Shown piece by piece: positions 1 to 5,396 of a stretch of DNA of 7,449 nucleotides. Source of the DNA: Lachnoclostridium sp. UBA1781. GTDB taxonomy: Bacteria; Bacillota; Clostridia; Lachnospirales; Lachnospiraceae. The notes under the pieces were generated by a model. That model did no database searches and was not told the DNA's origin. It saw only the letters and a list, made by a program, of their open reading frames with translations. Position 1 is the first letter of the stretch. Each line of letters opens with the position of its first letter. The DNA lies in contig DCGJ01000056.1 of NCBI GenBank assembly GCA_002315495.1, positions 3,455-10,903 on the forward strand. The letters run 5' to 3'. Made by a program: the position numbers and the translations under genes.

Positions 1-392
1 ATCTTGTTGCGGGAGTATTCCCAGTACGGATTGGCCAGGGTAGTACCCTCGGTAATGCGATAATCCTTTACCGGCTTATGGTAAGCGGAAGCGGAGCTGA
101 TATACATAAACTGCTTGGTCTTTCCTTTAAACAGTCGATAGTCGCGCTCAAGCTGGGCTGGGACAAAGCCGATAAAATCACATACAACATCGAAGCTCAT
201 GTCCTGAATCATTTTGGCAACCTTTGCTTCGTCATTCACATCCACAATCAATTCATGCAGGTTCTGACGGTTCTCAAAAACCGCATTTCTGTTGCCACGG
301 TTAATCAGGTAAAGTTCATGTCCTTCGGCTAAAAGCTGTCTGGAAATTGCGGTACTAATCGTGCCCGTGCCACCGATAAATAATGCTTTCAT
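1..392 (-). CDS. NAD-dependent epimerase/dehydratase family protein, N-terminal part
   Basis: This gene reads leftwards from an ATG at 392-390 and is cut by the window edge after 130 codons, so its C-terminal half is missing. The N-terminus MKALFIGGTGTIS is a Rossmann strand followed by a glycine-rich dinucleotide loop (GGTGTIS, residues 7-13), and NRG at 31-33 follows the second strand, as in extended short-chain dehydrogenases. YISSASAY (97-104) supplies the usual active-site serine region. Y126-S-R-N-K130 fits the catalytic YxxxK motif just before the edge. A good ribosome binding site (AAAGGAGAA on the minus strand, about 400-408) supports the start. The family acts on nucleotide sugars or related substrates in the cytoplasm, but the substrate cannot be told from this part. 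It is transcribed divergently from glmS. Fold assignment is confident; the exact reaction is unknown. Confidence 0.9.
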   Translation of the reverse strand, partial: MKALFIGGTGTISTAISRQLLAEGHELYLINRGNRNAVFENRQNLHELIVDVNDEAKVAKMIQDMSFDVVCDFIGFVPAQLERDYRLFKGKTKQFMYISSASAYHKPVKDYRITEGTTLANPYWEYSRNK

Positions 393-433
393 TACGTTCT
401 TCTCCTTTGGTTAATAGTAATTTCAATGTTATG

Positions 434-461
434 ATTATAGCATGGAAGAAACCTTGAAAAA
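434..461 (-). promoter_or_regulatory. Extended -10 promoter for the epimerase gene
   Basis: On the minus strand a consensus TATAAT lies at 439-434, preceded by TGC, which makes an extended -10 element (TGnTATAAT). The -35 region is poor (TTTTTC or TTTTCA around 455-461), as is common for extended -10 promoters. The predicted transcript would begin near 427, giving a leader of about 35 bases before the ATG at 392. This is a pattern match only. Confidence 0.6.
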
Positions 462-521
462 TATGGGATACTAGGTTAAAAATGGCAAATTTTCATCGAA
501 TGACAGAGCAAAGAATCGTGT

Positions 522-550
522 TTGAATTATGTCGGGAAATATGATATACT
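522..550 (+). promoter_or_regulatory. Sigma-A type promoter for glmS
   Basis: TTGAAT at 522-527 and TATACT at 545-550 are separated by exactly 17 bases, and TGA directly before the -10 gives an extended -10 element. The predicted start is near 557, leaving a leader of about 56 bases. AGGAG at 601-605 is the ribosome binding site, 7 bases before the glmS ATG. The leader is too short to hold the roughly 170-base glmS ribozyme, and none of that ribozyme's familiar core is seen. Confidence 0.75.
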
Positions 551-612
551 ATCCCTAATTATGTGATAAAGAGCAATAAATTACATTTAGAAAATAAATT
601 AGGAGAATCCTT

Positions 613-2484
613 ATGTGTGGAATTGTTGGATTTGTAGGAAATCAGCCGGCGGCACCGATTTTGTTGCACGGCCTGTCAAAGCTTGAGTACCGCGGATATG
701 ATTCTGCCGGTCTGGTTGTTCGTGACGGCGAGGAGTTGGCCGAAGTGGTAAAGGCTACCGGCCGCCTCAAAAACCTTTGTGAGCTGACGAATAACGGCGA
801 GAGTCTGCCGGGTAATTGCGGTATCGGACATACCCGTTGGGCAACGCACGGAGTTCCTTCTGTGACAAATGCACACCCGCATGTCAGCGGAAACTGCACC
901 GGCTCCGGTTCCGGTCCGGTAGAGTCCGACGTGGTGGGCGTTCATAACGGTATTATTGAGAATTATCAGGAGCTTCGCGAGAAGCTTTCCAAGCACGGGT
1001 ATCGTTTCTACAGTCAGACCGATACCGAGGTTGTCATCAAGCTTGTGGATTACTACTACAAGAAGTATCAGATCGGACCAATCGATGCGATTGCAAAGAC
1101 GATGGTTCGTGTTCGCGGTTCCTATGCACTTGAGCTGATGTTTAAGGATCGTCCGGGCGAAATCTGGGTTGCACGTAAGGAAAGCCCGATGATTGTCGGT
1201 ATCGCAAATGGTGAGACCTATGTGGCATCCGATGTTCCGGCTATGTTAAAGTACACGAAGAATGTGTACTATATCGGCAATATGGAATTCGCTATGCTGA
1301 AGGCAGGCGAGGCGCATTTTTATGATTTGAACGGTGATGAGATTAAGAAGGAACTTGTCGAAATCACCTGGGATACGGAAGCTGCGGAAAAGGGTGGCTA
1401 TGAGCACTTCATGATGAAGGAGATTCATGAGCAGCCGAAAGCAATTCAAGATACGATTCACAGTGTGGTTTCGGATGGTCGCATTGATTTCTCCGGCATA
1501 GGTCTGACCGAGGAGATTATGAAGGGCATTTCCTCGATCCTGATTACGGGCTGTGGTTCCGCATGGCACGTAGGAATGGCTTCCCACTATGTGCTGGAGG
1601 GAATTGCACGCATTCCGGTTCGTGTGGAGCTGGCATCCGAGCTTCGTTACCGTCACCCGGTTTTGGACTCGAATGGCCTTGTTATCGTCATCAGTCAGTC
1701 CGGTGAGACTGCAGACAGTCTGGCAGCGCTTCGTCTTGCGAAGGAGCAGGGCTGCAAGACCTTAGCCATTGTTAATGTCGTTGGAAGCTCCATTGCACGT
1801 GAGGCAGACAACGTGTTCTATACCGTAGCCGGTCCGGAGATCTCCGTTGCAACGACCAAGGCGTACAGTACCCAGCTGGTTTGCTGTTATCTGCTTGCCG
1901 TTCAGTTCGGTCTTGTTCGCGGCACCATCGACGAGGATGTGTACAAGTATTACATCTCCGAAATCGAGACTATTCCGGCTAAGATTGAGAAGATTTTTGA
2001 GAATAACGAACGTATTCAGTGGTTTGCAAGCAAATATGCAAATGCTCACCATGATATCTTCTTCATCGGACGTGGTATTGACTATGCCATCTGTCTCGAG
2101 GGTAGCCTTAAGTTAAAGGAAATCAGTTATGTGCATTCCGAGGCTTATGCAGCCGGGGAATTGAAGCACGGAACTATTTCCCTGATCGAGGACGGGACGC
2201 TTGTTATCGGTGTATTGACACAGCCGGATCTCTACGAGAAGACGGTAAGTAATATGGTTGAGGTAAAGAGCCGTGGTGCATACCTGATGGGTCTTACCTG
2301 TGCCGGCAATTACGAGCTCGAGGATAGCTGCAGCTTTGTCATCTATGTTCCGAAGATTGAAAACTGGTTTGCCGGAAGCCTTGCGGTTATCCCGCTTCAG
2401 CTTCTTGGATACTATGTCAGTGTTGCAAAGGGTCTGGATGTGGATAAGCCAAGAAATTTGGCAAAGTCCGTAACAGTTGAATAA
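613..2484 (+). CDS. glmS: Glutamine--fructose-6-phosphate aminotransferase (isomerizing), GlmS
   Basis: This cytoplasmic enzyme converts fructose-6-phosphate and glutamine to glucosamine-6-phosphate and glutamate, the first step towards UDP-GlcNAc. At 623 residues it is close to the 609 of E. coli GlmS. The N-terminal class II glutamine amidotransferase domain (2 to about 240) starts with the nucleophile Cys2 in CGIVGFVG. It has HTRWATHG (73-80) and HNGIIEN (111-117) with the oxyanion-hole N112-G113. Two SIS sugar-isomerase domains follow: GCGSAWHVG (313-321), ISQSGETADS (360-369) and SVATTKAYS (411-419) in the first; EGSLKLKEISY (496-506) and ELKHG (516-520) in the second. By alignment E503, H519 and K618 match E. 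coli E488, H504 and the Schiff-base K603. The C-terminus LAKSVTVE is the conserved family ending. An extra stretch of about 12 residues, rich in Gly and Ser, sits at 93-105 before HNG. No terminator is evident after the stop. Confidence 0.98.
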   Translation: MCGIVGFVGNQPAAPILLHGLSKLEYRGYDSAGLVVRDGEELAEVVKATGRLKNLCELTNNGESLPGNCGIGHTRWATHGVPSVTNAHPHVSGNCTGSGSGPVESDVVGVHNGIIENYQELREKLSKHGYRFYSQTDTEVVIKLVDYYYKKYQIGPIDAIAKTMVRVRGSYALELMFKDRPGEIWVARKESPMIVGIANGETYVASDVPAMLKYTKNVYYIGNMEFAMLKAGEAHFYDLNGDEIKKELVEITWDTEAAEKGGYEHFMMKEIHEQPKAIQDTIHSVVSDGRIDFSGIGLTEEIMKGISSILITGCGSAWHVGMASHYVLEGIARIPVRVELASELRYRHPVLDSNGLVIVISQSGETADSLAALRLAKEQGCKTLAIVNVVGSSIAREADNVFYTVAGPEISVATTKAYSTQLVCCYLLAVQFGLVRGTIDEDVYKYYISEIETIPAKIEKIFENNERIQWFASKYANAHHDIFFIGRGIDYAICLEGSLKLKEISYVHSEAYAAGELKHGTISLIEDGTLVIGVLTQPDLYEKTVSNMVEVKSRGAYLMGLTCAGNYELEDSCSFVIYVPKIENWFAGSLAVIPLQLLGYYVSVAKGLDVDKPRNLAKSVTVE

Positions 2485-2579
2485 GGTAGTATAGAATTAC
2501 AATGTTTGATTGATACAACAAAGCAAATTTGCAGGCGTTAGAAAAAGAGTATTACGAAGAGAAACCATAGGGATAATTA

Positions 2580-3725
2580 ATGTTGAGGTTGCATATGAAG
2601 AGTATACGTTTGTTTATTATGATAGTGATGTCTTTTTTGTTGTGCATTAATAGCTCGGTTGCTGGGGAACAACAGGAAAAAATACCGCAACAGTATTATG
2701 ATACAATTGAAAGCCGACTTGAACAGATACAGATTGGAAACGAGGTGCTTAGAGTACTAACTACAAGTGAACTGGTTCAACTTGCCCTGAATTATCCATT
2801 ACTGGGAGACTGTTTTTTATATGATGACGGGACTCAAGCGATGTTGTATTTGCAGCGGACAGCTAATGTGTTTAAAGAGTTGTTTAGTAGAGGAGATGCT
2901 ATTCCCGTGCTACTTGAAGCATATGCTAATCTTAAAGTTGATTATAAACAGATGGTCGACAAACAACTTGATTTTATAGAAAGCAATTATGTACAGGAGT
3001 TTTTTCTTCAGAGATATTTTGCAACAGTAAGTACACAGCTAACGGATGAGCAAATGGTTCATTTGGAGAGAATACTTGAGGAGAAGTATCAGCAAAAAAT
3101 AGGAATATGTGACAATTATTTAACTGCTCATCAGTATTATTATGACGTTCAGAAAAATGTTGTTAATAATCAGGAAGATGTTGTATTTTTCACCGGTAGA
3201 CCGTTAAGTTTGGCGACATATACTGCAGGGTTCACATATCTAAGCGGAACTACAACCAGAAGTGGGATTCAATATTATCTTGGGACTTATGGAAAGTATA
3301 ATGTAACGTCCTTTTGTTTAAAGCATAAATCTGGAGATTACACGACTAGTGAAAAGAATGCAATGAACAGTACCATTTTAAGTATTCATCCATCGTGGGT
3401 GTTAGTGTTTTCTGCTACAGCGAAGTATAACTGTCATTCTTATGCATGGATACAAACAAGTTCAAGTAATGTATACTGGTTGGATTCTCCAACAACATTT
3501 TCCTCATCTTCGGCATTTCGATATATTGGGAGTGATTGTGCGGTAAGTACGAATGATAAGATAATCATTGTTGACTATCGTGGGGACGTTCAGCATTCGG
3601 CAATAATATACAATAACAGCGAGTTGACATATTCTAAGTTGGGCTCTGCAGGAGTTTATTTAGTGGATCTTTCTGAGTTGGTATTGTATTACGGGTGCGA
3701 ATATAAGGTGTATAGAGAGAGGTAA
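2580..3725 (+). CDS. Secreted protein of unknown function with NCHSYAW motif (possible cysteine hydrolase)
   Basis: The gene encodes 381 residues. ATG 2580 has AGGG 7 bases upstream. A second in-frame ATG at 2595 has GAGG 6 bases upstream and is equally plausible, giving MKSIRLF as N-terminus. Either start gives a classical signal peptide: basic residues, a hydrophobic core at about 11-24, and a possible cut after SSVA (28). Residues 35-185 look all-helical, with a LTTSELVQLALNYPLLGD segment (60-77). The C-terminal half (about 200-381) is rich in beta strands and aromatics. It carries YNCHSYAW (283-290) and VQHSAII (337-343), which is followed by a YSKLG motif. Cys285 and His339 are placed as a Cys-His pair would be in papain-like NlpC/P60 or CHAP-type enzymes, so a cell-wall or peptide hydrolase is possible; this is inference. 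Base composition is much more AT-rich than glmS, suggesting transfer. The next gene starts 4 bases downstream. Confidence 0.85.
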   Translation: MLRLHMKSIRLFIMIVMSFLLCINSSVAGEQQEKIPQQYYDTIESRLEQIQIGNEVLRVLTTSELVQLALNYPLLGDCFLYDDGTQAMLYLQRTANVFKELFSRGDAIPVLLEAYANLKVDYKQMVDKQLDFIESNYVQEFFLQRYFATVSTQLTDEQMVHLERILEEKYQQKIGICDNYLTAHQYYYDVQKNVVNNQEDVVFFTGRPLSLATYTAGFTYLSGTTTRSGIQYYLGTYGKYNVTSFCLKHKSGDYTTSEKNAMNSTILSIHPSWVLVFSATAKYNCHSYAWIQTSSSNVYWLDSPTTFSSSSAFRYIGSDCAVSTNDKIIIVDYRGDVQHSAIIYNNSELTYSKLGSAGVYLVDLSELVLYYGCEYKVYRER

Positions 3726-3729
3726 GTGT

Positions 3730-4539
3730 ATGAAGAAGAGGGCATTGATTGTTGTATCAATGATAGTAGTAGTGCTTGGTATTGTTTTGGCCATTTTGAG
3801 TTTAAAAAAAACGGCTCCAATTGTAGGTGAGTGGTCAAGGCTTGAGCAGGTTTTATCGACATCGAATAATTCCGTGACGGGATTTGTTTTCAGAAATAAT
3901 GGAAAATATGAAAGTTATCGACTTCTCACAAAGGATGGAAAAACGGAAGAATGTCGAACCTATGGAACTTGGACTGTTGCGAAAGACGGAACCCTGACTA
4001 TCACTATTTCCGACACAACCCTAAATGGGAAGAGTGATTACCACGAGGAAAATGATTATAGCAAGAATTTATTAAAACGTGACAGGACGTATACGAAAAG
4101 TTACAAGAATGATATTAGCGCGAAAAATCGAGATTCTGTTCGATGCTACTACGTAGAAGACGGGATTCTGTATATCGATGGTAATTTTTATAAAGATAAG
4201 TTGGTTTCTGAAAAAAATGAGAAAGAGACCGGGGATATAGTTCCGGAAGATGGCTTTGCTTTGCAGTATGAAATGAATTATATCCTGTTGAATCCGTCAG
4301 GAACATATGAAGTTCGGGATGTTACGGGAAGTAATTATTTCCAGTTTGGAGAAAATGGTCATTATCTGATGTACAAGAATAAATTGATTCTTCGAGGATT
4401 AAATAACAGGATGGAACTTCAGTTTTATAAGGATGGCGATAATTGGATTTATGACGCAGAATCGTCATATGGTTTAGTTCGAATGGATAAGATTTCGGAT
4501 TTGGCAATTTTTACGTCAACGGGAATGGCTGAGGAATAA
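3730..4539 (+). CDS. Membrane-anchored beta-rich protein, lipocalin-like, function unknown
   Basis: The 269-residue product begins MKKRALIVV and has one hydrophobic segment at about 5-25 ending in LKK, so it is probably a single-pass anchor with the rest outside the cell. No lipobox cysteine is present. Residues 31-93 read like a small lipocalin-like/DUF5640-type barrel: VGEWSRLEQ, then FVFRNNGKYESYRL, then YGTWTVAKDGTLTIT. A second region (about 171-255) with GTYEVRD, GENGHYLMYKNKLIL and DGDNWIYDA may be a diverged second copy. A charged Lys/Asp-rich linker (100-135) lies between. GAGAGG at 3717-3722, 7 bases before the ATG, lies inside the end of the upstream gene, so the two are almost certainly co-transcribed and coupled. 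It is AT-rich like its partner. A role as partner, inhibitor or immunity protein to the secreted protein is possible but speculative. Confidence 0.85.
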   Translation: MKKRALIVVSMIVVVLGIVLAILSLKKTAPIVGEWSRLEQVLSTSNNSVTGFVFRNNGKYESYRLLTKDGKTEECRTYGTWTVAKDGTLTITISDTTLNGKSDYHEENDYSKNLLKRDRTYTKSYKNDISAKNRDSVRCYYVEDGILYIDGNFYKDKLVSEKNEKETGDIVPEDGFALQYEMNYILLNPSGTYEVRDVTGSNYFQFGENGHYLMYKNKLILRGLNNRMELQFYKDGDNWIYDAESSYGLVRMDKISDLAIFTSTGMAEE

Positions 4540-4543
4540 TACA

Positions 4544-4571
4544 ATTAGTCCCGAATGCTCAAGGACATAAT
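4544..4571 (+). other. Small bulged hairpin after the AT-rich gene pair
   Basis: ATTAGTCC (4544-4551) pairs with GGACATAAT (4563-4571) leaving one bulged A and an 11-base loop. It begins 5 bases after the stop of the upstream gene and abuts the larger hairpin at 4573. It has no T-tract of its own and may simply protect the mRNA 3' end or be chance. Confidence 0.35.
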
Positions 4572-4572
4572 T

Positions 4573-4645
4573 AGGGCTGTTGATGATAAGTGGTATCTTA
4601 CCGAATCAATTGGTAAGAAGAGAAACTATCATCCACAGCCCTTTT
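4573..4645 (+). terminator. Long branched hairpin with T-tract, terminator of the AT-rich gene pair
   Basis: AGGGCTGTTGATGATA (4573-4588) pairs with TATCATCCACAGCCCT (4627-4642) in a 16-position stem with a single T/C mismatch (4581/4634). TTTT ends the right arm (4642-4645). Inside the loop a second stem, TCTTACC (4596-4602) with GGTAAGA (4612-4618), closes a 9-base loop, giving a two-storey structure. The GC-rich base followed by T residues fits a rho-independent terminator for transcription arriving from 3730-4539, although the T-tract is short and the hairpin is longer than usual. It separates that transcript from the pot promoter. Confidence 0.7.
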
Positions 4646-4671
4646 GTATTATAAAAAAAGGAATTCAATAC

Positions 4672-4699
4672 TTGACAAAAAGTTTACTAATAGTATAAA
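4672..4699 (+). promoter_or_regulatory. Sigma-A type promoter of the regulator-pot operon
   Basis: A perfect TTGACA (4672-4677) is followed after 16 bases by TATAAA (4694-4699). The predicted start is near 4706, giving a leader of about 110 bases to the TTG start at 4817. The spacer holds the first of three repeated boxes (4683-4691), so a bound repressor would block polymerase directly. Confidence 0.75.
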
Positions 4700-4748
4700 A
4701 TCATTTCACTGTGCGAGTTTAGTAAAAACAAAACAAAAGTTTAGTAAA
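4683..4748 (+). repeat. Three TTTA(G/C)TAAA boxes, putative operators
   Basis: Three near-palindromic 9-base boxes lie in the regulator leader: TTTACTAAT (4683-4691), TTTAGTAAA (4718-4726) and TTTAGTAAA (4740-4748). All are preceded by AG, so the shared direct repeat is AGTTTA(G/C)TAA. The second and third are perfect palindromes around a central base. Their starts are 35 and 22 bases apart. The first is between -35 and -10; the other two are just downstream of the expected transcription start. This is the layout of an autoregulatory operator set, and the XRE-cupin protein encoded next is the likely ligand. Binding is inferred. Confidence 0.6.
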
Positions 4749-4771
4749 AGCGAATTCGCAACTATGGATAC

Positions 4772-4793
4772 GAAACCTGAGAAAGCAGGTTTC
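4772..4793 (+). promoter_or_regulatory. Leader hairpin before the XRE-cupin gene
   Basis: GAAACCTG (4772-4779) and CAGGTTTC (4786-4793) form a perfect 8-base-pair stem with loop AGAAAG. It ends 9 bases before the ribosome binding site AGAAGG (about 4804-4809) and is not followed by T residues, so it is not a terminator. It could influence translation or mRNA stability; no known riboswitch class is recognised. Confidence 0.45.
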
Positions 4794-4816
4794 CAAACTC
4801 GAAAGAAGGTCATATT

Positions 4817-5374
4817 TTGGAACTGGAATACGTAAATGAAACGATCGGAAAGAAGGTTAAAAACCTTCGGAACAGAAACGGACTGACGCTACAGGAACTG
4901 GCAGACCGAACCGAATTAACAAAGGGATTTCTCTCACAGCTTGAGAGAGGGCAGGTATCGCCTTCGGTTGTTACTTTGCTCGATTTAATTGAATGTTTGG
5001 GAGTTACACCGGCAGAGTTCTTCGCGGAAGAAGAGCAGAAGCAGGTGGTCTTCTCGGAGGAGGGGTACTTCGAGAAGGTGGATGACAACGGCAACAGCAT
5101 CCAATGGGTGGTGCCGTCGGCCCAGGGGAATCAGATGGAACCGTTATTGGTTACCATTATGCCCCATCAGACATTGGAAGAAGACAAGCCTCACAATGGT
5201 GAGGAGTTTGGTTATCTGATTTCCGGCAGAATCAATCTGTATCTGGGAGATAAGGTATACCATGTAAAAGCCGGCGAAAGCTTTTACTATCCTGCAACCG
5301 AGATTCACCGCATTGCGAATCCGGGAAGCAGACCGGCGAAGCTGATTTGGGTCAGCACGCCTCCTTCATTCTAA
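4817..5374 (+). CDS. XRE-family regulator with C-terminal cupin domain (PuuR-like), likely pot operon regulator
   Basis: This 185-residue DNA-binding regulator has the length and architecture of E. coli PuuR, the putrescine-responsive repressor. Residues 10-66 form an XRE/HTH_3 domain (IGKKVKNLRNRNGLTLQELA, then TELTKGFLSQLERGQVSPS with the recognition helix at about 35-45). Residues 108-181 form a cupin barrel. PHNGEEFGYLISG (125-137) matches cupin motif 1, and G153 to N168 with P159 and H164 matches motif 2. The cupin presumably senses a small molecule, most likely a polyamine given the neighbours. The start is TTG at 4817, chosen because AGAAGG lies 7 bases upstream and no in-frame ATG occurs before the cupin. 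potA begins 22 bases after the stop, in the same operon. Three repeated boxes upstream suggest autoregulation. Whether it represses or activates is not shown by the sequence. Confidence 0.92.
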   Translation: MELEYVNETIGKKVKNLRNRNGLTLQELADRTELTKGFLSQLERGQVSPSVVTLLDLIECLGVTPAEFFAEEEQKQVVFSEEGYFEKVDDNGNSIQWVVPSAQGNQMEPLLVTIMPHQTLEEDKPHNGEEFGYLISGRINLYLGDKVYHVKAGESFYYPATEIHRIANPGSRPAKLIWVSTPPSF

Positions 5375-5396
5375 GTTAAAGAGAGGAAAAAGTAGC

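Noticed and set aside
78..332. An 84-codon open frame on the plus strand
   Set aside because: It is a shadow of the epimerase gene on the opposite strand, which has the Rossmann and YxxxK motifs and a proper ribosome binding site.
2485..2579. Tn7-type transposon end or promoter just after glmS
   Set aside because: No TGT-type end with repeated transposase sites or target duplication is visible. TGTTTGATTGATACAACA (2503-2520) is only loosely symmetric. Candidate -35/-10 pairs here are weak, and GCAAATTTGC (2523-2532) is a bare palindrome without a T-tract, so I call neither promoter nor terminator.
2580..2660. Lipoprotein signal in the secreted protein (FLLC)
   Set aside because: The residue before the cysteine is leucine, whereas a lipobox needs Gly, Ala or Ser there. 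A normal signal peptidase site after SSVA fits better.
4573..4642. Miniature inverted-repeat transposable element
   Set aside because: The inverted arms are suitable, but no direct target duplication flanks them and the T-tract after the right arm is better explained by a terminator. Copy number cannot be judged from one window.
4644..4835. A 63-codon open frame on the plus strand across the pot leader
   Set aside because: It starts in the T-tract of the terminator, upstream of the promoter that would have to express it. It has no ribosome binding site, overlaps the operators and runs out of frame into the regulator gene.
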